Assembly (NCBI RefSeq): GCF_013201545.1
Contig: NZ_CP053746.1
Coordinates: 4,230,501 to 4,294,500, forward strand
Length of the DNA stretch: 64,000 nt
Direction: 5' to 3'
From: Pseudomonas graminis
GTDB taxonomy: Bacteria > Pseudomonadota > Gammaproteobacteria > Pseudomonadales > Pseudomonadaceae
This document shows, in pieces, positions 51,947-61,550 of the stretch. The stretch's first letter is position 1. Every line of letters starts with the position of its first letter. Position numbers and translations under genes: made by a program. The notes beneath the pieces are model-generated. The model saw only the letters and a program-made list of their open reading frames with translations. It did not search any database and was not told the DNA's origin.

Positions 51947-52273
51947 ATGAAACCCCCCGTTATGATGTCCGCCATGCGCGCCTTCAAACACCCATTACCT
52001 GCCGAACTCACTCTTGAGCGTTTGCTTTACGCATTAAGTGACCCCGTGCGCCTCGAAATCGTTCGCTGTCTTTCCTCGGTGGCCGAGGCCACGTGCGGCG
52101 AGCTCGACGGCGGTCGGCCGAAGTCCAGCATGTCCCATCACTTCCGGGTCCTGCGCGACGCCGGCCTGGTGCACACGCGCAACATCGGCACCACGCACAT
52201 GAATTCCCTGCGCACCGATGAGCTGGATATCCGCTTCCCGGGGTTACTGCGGTGCATTCTGTCTCAGGATTGA
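51947..52273 (+). CDS. ArsR-family repressor, probable xenA regulator
   Basis: A 108-residue winged-helix protein: LSDPVRLEIVRCLSSV, then SSMSHHFRVLRDAGLVHTRNIGTTHMNSLR as recognition helix and wing. It lacks the ELCVCDL metal site of ArsR/CadC metal sensors, so it probably senses an organic or redox signal. Several in-frame ATGs (51947, 51962, 51965, 51974) make the exact start uncertain. Confidence 0.85.
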   Translation: MKPPVMMSAMRAFKHPLPAELTLERLLYALSDPVRLEIVRCLSSVAEATCGELDGGRPKSSMSHHFRVLRDAGLVHTRNIGTTHMNSLRTDELDIRFPGLLRCILSQD

Positions 52274-52315
52274 GCCTCGCAATTGCCGATGGACAGGGGA
52301 GAGTGGCCGGCAACG

Positions 52316-52350
52316 AAAATGGCCCGATCACAGGATCGGGCCATTTTTTT
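52316..52350. terminator. bidirectional terminator
   Basis: AAAATGGCCCGATC pairs with GATCGGGCCATTTT around ACAG, with A and T runs on either side. It ends the ArsR gene on the plus strand and the membrane protein gene on the minus strand. Confidence 0.9.
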
Positions 52351-52366
52351 GCGTGACGCGCGACGC

Positions 52367-53413
52367 TTAGACAGCGCCGACGATTTTCGCTGCCGGTTGG
52401 GTACGACGACCCATCGCGCCAGCGCCTGCCGCAACAAGGGCCGACACCACGAGGGTAATCAACAGGATCCAGGCGGCGCGGGAGATATTCTTCGCCGCGA
52501 CGTCCGCCGCTTCACGGGCCTTCTGTTCGGCCTGGGCTTTCAGCTCCTGATATTTGGCATACGCCTGGCGGTAGCTGGCCTGGGCCTGATCAACGATCTG
52601 GTTGGCTTCGGCGTCGGTCTTGTTGCCACGGGCCTTGATCAGGTTCACGAACGCCTGACGGTCAGCCGCATCCCACGCCTGGTCGCCCTTGGCTTTCAGA
52701 CGGTCCAGCAAGCCGCTCAGTTGCTCGTCAGCCTGTTGCGGAGATTCAGCGCTGCGCTGCGCGGTGTTTTTAGCGTCTTGCTGGGTAGTGGCGACATCCT
52801 GCTTGACCTGGTTCGGGTCCAGCTCAGGCTTGCCGGTCTGACGCATGGCTTGTTCGATTTCACCCTGGATATCGTCCAGATTGAAGTCGATGCCCTGGGC
52901 ACGCAGCTGCTCCTGAATCTTGCCGCCAACGGCCGGGGCCACTTGCGCAATACCGTTGCCCACCGCCGACAGGCCGCTGCCCGCCAGGTTCAGGCCGCCA
53001 CGCACGACGCCGGTTACGGCGCTGGACACCAGGTAAACGCTGATCAGCGAAACACTGGCCCACACCAGAATACCGTGGAAGGCGCCCTCGCGATGGGCCA
53101 ACCGGCCGGCGGCCCAACCCCCGACGAACATGGAAATGACCATACTCACACCCAGCCAGATGCCGGTGCCTTTGCCCATGCCCGCCAACGGGTCAGCTTC
53201 TTGCAATGGATCGATGCTGGCGCTGCCGATGGCAGTGCCCAGCAGGCTGAGCATCAGCGAAACCACCAGTGCGAGCACCACACCGGCCAGAATGGCGCCC
53301 CAGGAAATACGTTTGAGCAAAGGGGCAACAGCAGTGCCTCGGTAGACGGGATCGTCGTAGCCAGCGGGTGTTACTCGGTCATCGCGAATCATGGTGGCAG
53401 TTCCTTTAGTCAT
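52367..53413 (-). CDS. membrane protein with long charged helix, function unknown
   Basis: A 348-residue protein. Spans at about 36-60, 84-102 and 112-138 are followed by a long Gln/Glu/Lys-rich helical region (about 165-305) and a final span (about 313-335) with a basic end. This places a helical domain on one side of the membrane between two anchors. I do not recognise a characterised family. A second ATG 7 codons in is also possible. Confidence 0.75.
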   Translation of the reverse strand: MTKGTATMIRDDRVTPAGYDDPVYRGTAVAPLLKRISWGAILAGVVLALVVSLMLSLLGTAIGSASIDPLQEADPLAGMGKGTGIWLGVSMVISMFVGGWAAGRLAHREGAFHGILVWASVSLISVYLVSSAVTGVVRGGLNLAGSGLSAVGNGIAQVAPAVGGKIQEQLRAQGIDFNLDDIQGEIEQAMRQTGKPELDPNQVKQDVATTQQDAKNTAQRSAESPQQADEQLSGLLDRLKAKGDQAWDAADRQAFVNLIKARGNKTDAEANQIVDQAQASYRQAYAKYQELKAQAEQKAREAADVAAKNISRAAWILLITLVVSALVAAGAGAMGRRTQPAAKIVGAV

Positions 53414-53657
53414 TGACTGAACGCAAGAATCCTTGCGCTTACTTCAGATGACACTGGCCGTTTTTAAATAGTTTTATCCCTGCAGCAAATAAAACACGGG
53501 CAAAACGCCTAAACTTTAAATCGTTGGTAAAACAACGACATGCGATCAGATCAATTGGCGATTAAAGCTAAAACTTAGCGCGATATGGCGCCACGCCGGA
53601 CACTGTTCTTAGCTATCTCCCATACCCACCGTATTCACTTTCCGCCGAGACACCCTG

Positions 53658-54710
53658 ATGAACAGCCTTACCGCCGATGACCGCACTCAGGTCACTCGCG
53701 AAGCCACCGCTGAATACTGGAAACACATCATCCCGATCGTGCAGATCGCGTTCGCGATACACGTGCTGCTGCTGGGTTTGTTCCTGATCGTGGATCTGCC
53801 CGTGATGTGGGTCACCAACGCGGCGAGCGTCATGGCCTACATCGCGTGTCTGATGGCAATCAAACGCCGGCTGTATCGATGCGCCGGCATGCTCATCTGC
53901 ATCGAAATCATCGCCCACGCCGCCATCGCCACCTGGAGGCTCGGCTGGGACAGCAACTTCCACCTCTATGTGTTCTGTATTGTCCCGATCATCGCCTTCG
54001 GCTTTCATTCATCACCAGTGCGCCGCGGCTGCCTGAGCGCTGCGGTGCTTATCGTCACGGTGGGCGGGTACCTCATGCGCAACAAAGTGCCCGTCGTCAG
54101 CATCAGCGAAAACGTCCAGGACCTGTTCGGTGCGGCCAACGCGCTGACCGCGACGGCGTTGTTGCTGCACGCCACGGCATTGTCGGTGCGCTTCAACCTG
54201 TCGATGCACATGAACCTTTACCACTCCGCCCACCGCGACAGCCTGACCAATCTCTATACCCGGCGGCGCGTGCTGCAGCGCCTGCGCCAGTTGGGCGGCG
54301 GGCGACGCGAGATCCCTACGGCACTGGTGCTGATTGACATTGATCATTTCAAACAGATCAACGACCAGCACGGCCACGACATGGGCGACGTGGTGCTGCA
54401 GCAGGTGGCCGACGTCATCGCCCGGTGCGTGCGTACCGCCGACATCGCCGCGCGCTGGGGCGGAGAAGAGTTTCTGGTGCTGATGCCCAACACCACCTTC
54501 GAGGAAGCCCGGCTGATCGCCGAGCGGATACTCATGCGCATCAGCGAGCAAGCCGGCGAGATCAGGCAGGTGAGCCTGACCCTGACGGCGACCCTCGCGG
54601 TGGCCATTCTGAAGGATGGGGAGGCCTTCCGGGATGCGCTGAACCGGGCGGATCAGCGCTTGTATGAAGGCAAGCAGGAGGGGCGCAATCGGGTCATGCT
54701 CGCGGAGTAA
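53658..54710 (+). CDS. membrane diguanylate cyclase
   Basis: A 350-residue protein with about six spans in residues 25-180 and a C-terminal GGDEF domain. The active loop is intact (RWGGEEFLVL), as are the metal-binding DIDHFKQIND and an RxxD inhibition site (RTADIAARWGGEEF). It should make c-di-GMP with product inhibition. Its membrane sensor is unassigned. Confidence 0.92.
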   Translation: MNSLTADDRTQVTREATAEYWKHIIPIVQIAFAIHVLLLGLFLIVDLPVMWVTNAASVMAYIACLMAIKRRLYRCAGMLICIEIIAHAAIATWRLGWDSNFHLYVFCIVPIIAFGFHSSPVRRGCLSAAVLIVTVGGYLMRNKVPVVSISENVQDLFGAANALTATALLLHATALSVRFNLSMHMNLYHSAHRDSLTNLYTRRRVLQRLRQLGGGRREIPTALVLIDIDHFKQINDQHGHDMGDVVLQQVADVIARCVRTADIAARWGGEEFLVLMPNTTFEEARLIAERILMRISEQAGEIRQVSLTLTATLAVAILKDGEAFRDALNRADQRLYEGKQEGRNRVMLAE

Positions 54711-54734
54711 GTGCGGTGCGACGACGCATGATGT

Positions 54735-54840
54735 CGGCAGGACCGGCTTCAGCCAGAAAGGGGGCGTTGCGGGCGCCATCGATTTGCGCAGTGGCCGCCG
54801 ACGCCTTCCCGGTTAAAGCCGTCCTGCCAGTCCGCGCTCG
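54735..54840. repeat. degenerate inverted REP pair
   Basis: Forward REP near 54738 (GCAGGACCGGCTTCAGCCAGAAAG) and reverse near 54804 (CTTCCCGGTTAAAGCCGTCCTGCC), both with stem changes. Confidence 0.7.
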
Positions 54841-54981
54841 GCCTTCCGCAAGGCACCAGCGTGCGCCGGGTGGTCCGATACATCGATAAACACATTCACA
54901 ACCAACGCTTACTCGTGGACTATAGGCGCCATTTGGCGCGCTCCGCATGGGGCCGGCGCTCGTAGTTTCAGGATCCTGTGA

Positions 54982-57900
54982 ATGAACATCAAGATTGACG
55001 CGCTGATCGCCCGCAAGATCGGCTTCGCCTCCCACCAGAATGCCGTACCTCTTGTCCGCGAATTGAGCCTCTGGAACCAGGAAGAAACCACCCTCGAAGA
55101 CCTGGTGCTGACGCTGAGCACCGACCCGGATTTCGTAGAAAGCCGAAGCTGGAACATTGACCGTATCCACCCCGGTGATCGCCTCAGCATTTCCGATCGC
55201 GACATCAAGCTGAACGCCGCTTACCTGGCCGGCCTGACGGAAAGCCTGAACGCCGACGTGGTGATGCGCGTGTCCCAGGGCGAGAACGTGCTCGTCGAGC
55301 AGCGCGTCCCCACCCAGCTGCTTGCCCGGACCGAATGGGGCGGCTTGAGCGCCATGCCGGAACTGCTCGCCGCGTTTTGCATGCCCAATGACCCTGCGGT
55401 AGACCGGGTGCTCAAGGCCGCTTCACAGGTCCTGCGCCGGGCCGGCAAGAAAGACGGCATCGACGGCTACGAAAGCAAATCCCGCACGCGCACCTGGGAG
55501 CTGGCTTCGGCCATCTGGTCGGCGGTGTGCAGCTTTCAACTGAGCTATGCGTTGCCACCGGCGAGCTTCGAGCAACAAGGCCAGAAGATCAGACCGCCGA
55601 GCGTGGTGCTGGAAAACGGCGTGGCAACCTGTCTCGATACCGCGCTGCTGTTTGCGGCCGCGCTGGAGCAGGCCGGACTCAATGCCCTGCTGGTCATGAC
55701 CAAGGGGCACGCATTCGCTGGCGTCTGGCTGCAGCCTCAGGAGTTTTCCCAGTTGCTGACCGATGAAGCATCGGCCGTGCGCAAGCGTCTCGATCTGAAA
55801 GAAATGCTGGTGTTCGAGACAACCTTGGCGACTCAGATGCCTGCGCCGAGTTTTTCCCGGGCGGTGGCCGCCGCTGAACGGGAGCTCAACGATGAGCAAT
55901 TCATCATGGCCATCGATGTGCATCGCGCGCGGATGCAGAAGATTCGTCCGATGGCGCTGGTGTCAGCCGTCGGTGCAGTCGATGGGATGGACGCAGCACC
56001 GCCCGTGGCGGAAGGGCTGGAGGAAGCGCCGTCGCTGCCGGGCTTCGATGTCGAGATCGATGAAGACGCCGAGGGCCCTGCGGGAAAGCTGACGCTTTGG
56101 CAACGCAAGCTGCTCGACCTGACCACGCGCAACCGTCTGCTGCACCTGCCGGACAGCGCCAAGGGTGTGCGTCTGCTGTGCCCTGATCCGGCGGCCCTTG
56201 AAGACCTGCTCTCCAGCGGCCAGCGCATCCGCGTGGTGGCCGTCCCTGATCTGAAAAGCAGCGGCCGCGATGAGGCCCTGTATGAACAGCAGAACAACGA
56301 AAGTCTGGTCGACGAAGTGGCCCGTCAGGCACTGGCACGCGGCGAAGTCCTTGCCAGTCTGGAGAAGGTCAAGCTGGAAGCCACCCTGATCGACCTGTTC
56401 CGCAAGGCCCGCAGCGATCTGGAGGAAGGCGGCGCCAACACGCTGTTCCTGGCCATCGGCTTCCTGAAATGGAAGAAAAGCGCCGAAGACCCGAAAACCT
56501 ATTCCGCCCCGCTGGTTTTGCTGCCGGTGAAACTCGAGCGCAAAAGCGCCATGTCCGGGGTCACACTTAGCCTCCTCGACGAGGAGCCGCGTTTCAACCT
56601 GACTTTGCTTGAATTGCTGCGCCACGATTTCGAACTGGTGATTCCCGGGCTGGACGGTGAGCTGCCCAGCGATGGCAGCGGCATTGATGTGGCCGGCATC
56701 TGGAACACTGTGCGCCGGGCTGTGCGCGATATTCCCGGTTTCGAGGTGAGCACCGAACTGGTGTTGGGCACCTTTTCGTTCGCCAAATACCTGATGTGGA
56801 AAGACCTGAACGCCAACGCGGCGCAGCTGCTGCAGAGCCCCTTGGTCAAGCATCTGCTGGACCCGGACGCCGCAGGAGAAGGCTTTGCCGGTTCCGCCGA
56901 ATTCCCCCGGCCCGAGCGTCTGGATGCGACAGTGACGCCTGCGCAGCTGTTCGCCCCCTTGCCGGCCGACTCGTCGCAAGTGGCCGCGGTGGTGGCGTCG
57001 GCCAACACCCACAGTTTCGTCATGGACGGGCCACCCGGCACCGGCAAATCCCAGACCATCGCCAACATGATCGCCCACAACCTGGCCCTCGGCCGGCGTG
57101 TGCTGTTCGTGGCAGAGAAACGCGCCGCCCTTGACGTGGTGTTTCGTCGCCTGGCCGAGAAGGGCCTTGGCGAATTCTGTCTGGAGCTGCATTCCAGCAA
57201 GGCGTCCAAGGTTGAAGTGCTCAAGCAACTGGACCGCGCCTGGGACGTGAGTGAGGCCCTGAGCGCCGAAGAATGGGAACGTGAAGCCGCCCGGTTGCAG
57301 ACCCTTCGCTCACGGCTCAACCAACTGGTCGATGTGCTGCACCGACGCTGGGATAACGGCCTGACCCTGCATCAGTCCATCGGTCGGGTGGTTCGCGACC
57401 ACAGCCCTCAGACGCCAAGGCTAGGCTGGGAAACGGGCACGCAACACGATGGAACCGAGTACGCCGGGTTGCTGGATCTCGCCCGTCGCCTGGGACTCAA
57501 CGGCAGCGCCGCCCGCGACCTGTCAGGCAAGTTCGGCGCCCTGGCGCAGACGCAATGGTCGAACGCCTGGCAGGCACAGATCGCCAGCGTTGCCCGCGAG
57601 ATCCCTCACGCCCTTGATCAGTTGAATGCCGCCAGCGAGCGGCTTCTGGGTCTGACCCACGTGCCGTTGCCGGTCGCTGAAGTGGCGCAGGTCCAGCAGT
57701 TGAATGACCTGGCTGCCCTGATTCTTGAATCCCACGGCCTGAACCTGTCATTTGCCTTTGCACCCGATGCTGCCGCGCGCATCGAAGCGGCCCGGCGCAG
57801 TTGCCAATTGATCGAGAGCTATCGGGAGCTTGAAGAAACCCTGTCCCTGGATTACGCCGATGAAGCGTGCCGTCGTGTGCCGGTCGCGCAAATGCGCAAT

Positions 57901-60192
57901 GAATGGCAGGAAGCCGAGGGCAAGTTTTGGTTCCTGGGGACGCTCGCCAAGAAAAAGGTCGCGAAGAAACTCGCGTCCTTGGGGGGCGCGGCGGGCCTGC
58001 CGGATACCGTCGGCGACCTCGCCATTTTTGAGCGCCTCCAGGCTCAGCTCGTGGAGCTGGACAGGTTGGCCAGCGACATGCAATCGATTCCTGGCTGGCA
58101 AGGCCTGAAGAGCGACCCGGTGCGTACGCTGCAGGCCGTGACACTGGCCGAGCATTTGCGCAAAACGCTGATCGGGTTGGCCGAATCCCCCGAACACCTG
58201 GTTGCCTTGCGCGGCGCGGTTGCGCGTCTGGTGATCGACGCGAACGACATGTTGGCGTCGAATGGACAACTCGCCTCCGCCTGCTCGACCTTGCAACAGG
58301 CGTTGTCCCGCGTTGAGGCGTCCACGGGGTTGTTCACCGGGCTGGCGCGCACAAGTACTGAAGTGCCCCCAAGCGTGGCGACACTTAGGGCGACGTCACT
58401 CGCCATCCAGCAGCAGGAAGAACAGCTCAAGGCGTGGTGCGACTGGTGCCGGGTGCGCGAACAAGGGGCGCAAGCAGGCCTTGCCCGTCTGGCCGAGGCG
58501 CTGGAAGTCGGCAGCCTGTTGCCGCCTGCTACCGAGGAGACCTTCGTCACGGCCTATGCCCATTGGTTCGCGACCCAGGGCATCGACGGCGAACCGTTGC
58601 TGCGTAATTTCGTCACGGCCGAGCACATGAGCGACATCAGCACTTTCGTGCGCCTGGACGACCAACTGGCGAAGCTGACGGTGCGCTATATCCGCGCCAA
58701 ACTCTGCGGCCTGACTCCTTCCAAGAACGACATCCCCAAAAGCAGCGGCTTTGCGATTCTCAAGCACGAGTTGCAGAAGTCGCGCCGGCACAAACCGGTC
58801 CGGCAACTGGCGATCGAGATGGGCGATGCGCTGAATTGCCTGGCCCCTTGCATGCTCATGAGCCCGTTGTCGATTGCGCAGTTTCTGCCCGCCGATCAGC
58901 CGCCGTTCGATCTGGTGATCTTCGACGAAGCGTCGCAAATCGCGCCGTGGGACGCCATCGGTTCGATTGCCCGGGGCAAGCAGGTGATCATCGCCGGTGA
59001 CCCCCGGCAGATGCCGCCGACCAATTTCTTTAACCGTGGGCCGAACGCCGGTGACGACGACACCGCCGAAGACATGGAAAGCATCCTCGACGAATGCCTG
59101 GGGGCAGGGGTGCCGAGCCACAGTCTGAGCTGGCACTACCGCAGTCGTCATGAAAGCCTGATTGCCTTCTCCAACCACCGTTACTACGACAGCAACCTGA
59201 TCACTTTCCCGGCGGCGGAAACCCGCGCCAGTGCGGTTGAGTGGCGCAAGGTCGAGGGCGTGTATGCGAAAGGCAAGGGGCGTTACAACCAGGCCGAAGC
59301 CCAGGCCATCGTCGATGAAACCGTCAAGCGCCTCACCGACCCTGCGTTCGTGGCGGCGGGGTATTCCATCGGCATCATCACCCTCAACTCGGATCAGCAG
59401 AAGCTGATCAACGACCTGCTGGACGCTGCGCGCAAGCAATACCCGCAGATCGAGCCGTTCTTCCAGGACACCCAGACCGAGCCGGTAGTGGTCAAAAACC
59501 TGGAAACGGTCCAAGGCGACGAGCGCGACCTGATCATGCTCGGCATTGGTTATGGCCCCACCGAACCCGGCGCGCCGGTGATGTCGATGAACTTCGGCCC
59601 GCTCAACAAGGACGGTGGATGGCGCCGCCTCAACGTCGCCATCACCCGGTCCCGGCGGGAAATGCTGGTGTTCACCTCGTTCGATCCGTCAATGATCGAC
59701 CTCAACCGCACCAATGCGCGGGCCGTGCGCGATCTGAAGCACTTCATCGAATTTGCCCAGCGTGGGCCGAAGGCGTTGGCCGAGGCGGTTCAAGGCTCGG
59801 TGGGCGGTTATGACTCGCCGTTTGAAGAAGCCGTTGCCGACGGACTGAGGCGTCTGGGCTGGCAGGTCGTTCCGCAGATCGGCGTGTCACGGTTCCGCAT
59901 CGATCTGGGCATCGTTCACCCGGATCGCCCCGGCGATTACCTGGCGGGTGTCGAGTGCGACGGTGCCACGTATCACAGCGCGGCCACTGCCCGGGACCGG
60001 GACAAAGTCCGCGGGGCGATTCTCACCGGTCTGGGCTGGAATCTGCTGAGACTGTGGTCCACCGACTGGTGGGTGGATAAGGAAGGGGCTCTGCAAAAGC
60101 TGCACGCTGCGCTGAACGACCTGCTGGATCAATCACGACGGGACGTCGCTGTCGAACAGGGCGTTGAGGGGCAACTTATCGTGGGCAGCTGA
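54982..60192 (+). CDS. large transglutaminase-like / SF1 helicase / nuclease fusion (DUF4011 type)
   Basis: A 1736-residue protein. The N-terminal part has a transglutaminase-like Cys217 (NGVATCLDTALLFA) and His243 (KGHAFAGVWL) pair. A DUF4011-like block follows at about 365-450. The SF1 helicase has Walker A GPPGTGKS (K689), DEAS (D1315/E1316), GDPRQMPPT, HYRSRHESLIAFSN and LNVAITRSRREML. The C-terminus is a PD-(D/E)XK-type nuclease (D1641, E1658, D1660 in GVECDG) of the MTES_1575/Vsr-like group. COG1112-type helicases joined to nucleases occur in anti-phage systems such as Mokosh, but no system exactly matching this fusion is known to me. It stands alone between REPs and an SDR gene, with host-like base use. 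Confidence 0.82.
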   Translation: MNIKIDALIARKIGFASHQNAVPLVRELSLWNQEETTLEDLVLTLSTDPDFVESRSWNIDRIHPGDRLSISDRDIKLNAAYLAGLTESLNADVVMRVSQGENVLVEQRVPTQLLARTEWGGLSAMPELLAAFCMPNDPAVDRVLKAASQVLRRAGKKDGIDGYESKSRTRTWELASAIWSAVCSFQLSYALPPASFEQQGQKIRPPSVVLENGVATCLDTALLFAAALEQAGLNALLVMTKGHAFAGVWLQPQEFSQLLTDEASAVRKRLDLKEMLVFETTLATQMPAPSFSRAVAAAERELNDEQFIMAIDVHRARMQKIRPMALVSAVGAVDGMDAAPPVAEGLEEAPSLPGFDVEIDEDAEGPAGKLTLWQRKLLDLTTRNRLLHLPDSAKGVRLLCPDPAALEDLLSSGQRIRVVAVPDLKSSGRDEALYEQQNNESLVDEVARQALARGEVLASLEKVKLEATLIDLFRKARSDLEEGGANTLFLAIGFLKWKKSAEDPKTYSAPLVLLPVKLERKSAMSGVTLSLLDEEPRFNLTLLELLRHDFELVIPGLDGELPSDGSGIDVAGIWNTVRRAVRDIPGFEVSTELVLGTFSFAKYLMWKDLNANAAQLLQSPLVKHLLDPDAAGEGFAGSAEFPRPERLDATVTPAQLFAPLPADSSQVAAVVASANTHSFVMDGPPGTGKSQTIANMIAHNLALGRRVLFVAEKRAALDVVFRRLAEKGLGEFCLELHSSKASKVEVLKQLDRAWDVSEALSAEEWEREAARLQTLRSRLNQLVDVLHRRWDNGLTLHQSIGRVVRDHSPQTPRLGWETGTQHDGTEYAGLLDLARRLGLNGSAARDLSGKFGALAQTQWSNAWQAQIASVAREIPHALDQLNAASERLLGLTHVPLPVAEVAQVQQLNDLAALILESHGLNLSFAFAPDAAARIEAARRSCQLIESYRELEETLSLDYADEACRRVPVAQMRNEWQEAEGKFWFLGTLAKKKVAKKLASLGGAAGLPDTVGDLAIFERLQAQLVELDRLASDMQSIPGWQGLKSDPVRTLQAVTLAEHLRKTLIGLAESPEHLVALRGAVARLVIDANDMLASNGQLASACSTLQQALSRVEASTGLFTGLARTSTEVPPSVATLRATSLAIQQQEEQLKAWCDWCRVREQGAQAGLARLAEALEVGSLLPPATEETFVTAYAHWFATQGIDGEPLLRNFVTAEHMSDISTFVRLDDQLAKLTVRYIRAKLCGLTPSKNDIPKSSGFAILKHELQKSRRHKPVRQLAIEMGDALNCLAPCMLMSPLSIAQFLPADQPPFDLVIFDEASQIAPWDAIGSIARGKQVIIAGDPRQMPPTNFFNRGPNAGDDDTAEDMESILDECLGAGVPSHSLSWHYRSRHESLIAFSNHRYYDSNLITFPAAETRASAVEWRKVEGVYAKGKGRYNQAEAQAIVDETVKRLTDPAFVAAGYSIGIITLNSDQQKLINDLLDAARKQYPQIEPFFQDTQTEPVVVKNLETVQGDERDLIMLGIGYGPTEPGAPVMSMNFGPLNKDGGWRRLNVAITRSRREMLVFTSFDPSMIDLNRTNARAVRDLKHFIEFAQRGPKALAEAVQGSVGGYDSPFEEAVADGLRRLGWQVVPQIGVSRFRIDLGIVHPDRPGDYLAGVECDGATYHSAATARDRDKVRGAILTGLGWNLLRLWSTDWWVDKEGALQKLHAALNDLLDQSRRDVAVEQGVEGQLIVGS

Positions 60193-60310
60193 CCCGTCCG
60201 ACGCGAAAAATGACAATGGCTCGCGGTTGTCGTCATTTGCCTCTTTACTGCGGGTTCAAACGTTGTACAGAAACGTCCTTTCTACTCAGTGCACTGCAGA
60301 GGTTAATGAG

Positions 60311-61099
60311 ATGAAAATCGACTTTACGGGCCGTCACATTCTGGTCACCGGCTCCACCAGCGGCATTGGCTTCGCCGCCGCCAAGGGTTTTCTTGAGGCC
60401 GGCGGGCACGTCGTGATCAACGGCCGAAGTCAGGGCAGTGTCGACGCGGCGTTGCAACGGCTGGGCCCATTGGCGGAGAACGCTACCGGTTTTGCCGGCG
60501 ATTTAAGCGAGGAGGGCGCCTGCCAGCAGTTGCTGGCGCAACACCCTGACTTCGACGTCGTCATCAACAACATGGGCATCTTCAACCCGCAGGATTTCTT
60601 TGAAATCCCCGACAGCGAGTGGCAGCGGTTCTTCGACACCAACGTGATGTCCGGCGTGCGCATTTCCCGGGCGTACGCGCCGGGCATGGTTGAGCGTGGG
60701 TGGGGGCGAATCGTGTTCATCTCGTCGGAGTCGGCGATCAATATTCCGTCCGACATGATCCATTACGGCTTCAGCAAAACCGCGCAACTGGCGATCTCCC
60801 GAGGCCTGGCCAAGCGCCTGGCCGGCACCGGCGTGACGGTGAACTCGGTCCTGCCCGGGCCGACGCTGTCAGAAGGCGTCGCCGAGATGCTCAAGCCTGA
60901 AGTAGAGAGCTCGGGGAAAAGTCTGGAGCAAGTGGCGGCGGATTTCGTCGTCGCCCATCGCGGCTCGTCGATCATCCGGCGCGCCTCCCATGTGGACGAG
61001 ATCGCCAACATGATCATCTACGTCAGCTCCGAGCAGGCGTCGTCAACCACCGGTGCGGCACTGCGGGTGGATGGCGGGGTGGTCGACAGTATTTTCTGA
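60311..61099 (+). CDS. SDR-family oxidoreductase
   Basis: A 262-residue short-chain dehydrogenase. The cofactor loop GSTSGIGFAA, structural NNMGI (usually NNAG), catalytic Ser (VFISSES), YGFSK Tyr-Lys and PGPT blocks are present. The frame runs 49 codons upstream, overlapping the helicase gene, but the ATG at 60311 is the family start. Substrate unknown. Confidence 0.88.
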   Translation: MKIDFTGRHILVTGSTSGIGFAAAKGFLEAGGHVVINGRSQGSVDAALQRLGPLAENATGFAGDLSEEGACQQLLAQHPDFDVVINNMGIFNPQDFFEIPDSEWQRFFDTNVMSGVRISRAYAPGMVERGWGRIVFISSESAINIPSDMIHYGFSKTAQLAISRGLAKRLAGTGVTVNSVLPGPTLSEGVAEMLKPEVESSGKSLEQVAADFVVAHRGSSIIRRASHVDEIANMIIYVSSEQASSTTGAALRVDGGVVDSIF

Positions 61100-61137
61100 T
61101 CTCGGGAAATGCCGGAATCATTCGTCCTGCACCTGTG

Positions 61138-61502
61138 CAGTGGGACCGGCTTCAGCCGGGAAGAGGCCAGTGAAATCACCCGCATTTTTGCGGTGTGGCG
61201 CCTGACGCTTTCCCGGCTAAAGCCGGTCCCACATTCAAGTTCACGGTCAATCTCACTGACCTCACGCGGTTTCGTAGGACCGGCTTCAGCCGGGAACAGG
61301 CCAGTACAAGCGCCATCACTTTTGCAGTGTGTCGCCTGACGCCTTGCCGGCTCAAGCCGGTCCCACAGTCGAGTTCACGCTCAATCTCACTGACCTCACG
61401 CGGTTTCGTAGGACCGGCTTCAGCCGGGAAGAGGCCAGTGCACGCGCGGTCATTTTTGCGGTGTGGCGCCTGACGCTTTTCCGGCTAAAGCCGGTCCCAC
61501 AT
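61138..61502. repeat. three-copy 134-bp tandem BIME array
   Basis: Forward REPs start at 61140, 61274 and 61408 and reverse REPs near 61211, 61344 and 61477, an exact 134-base period. Each unit holds REP-spacer-REP plus a shared 40-base linker with TCAATCTCACTGACCTCACG. It fills the gap between the SDR gene and the convergent MFS gene; no protein gene is supported here. Confidence 0.92.
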
Positions 61503-61550
61503 TATTGCCTCAGCCCAGGCGTACACCGGGGCCTGGCTTCGTCCGGCAGG

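Noticed and set aside
61138..61502. CRISPR array
   Set aside because: Regular spacing is present, but the repeats are REP palindromes with conserved linkers, three units only, period 134 bases and no cas genes.
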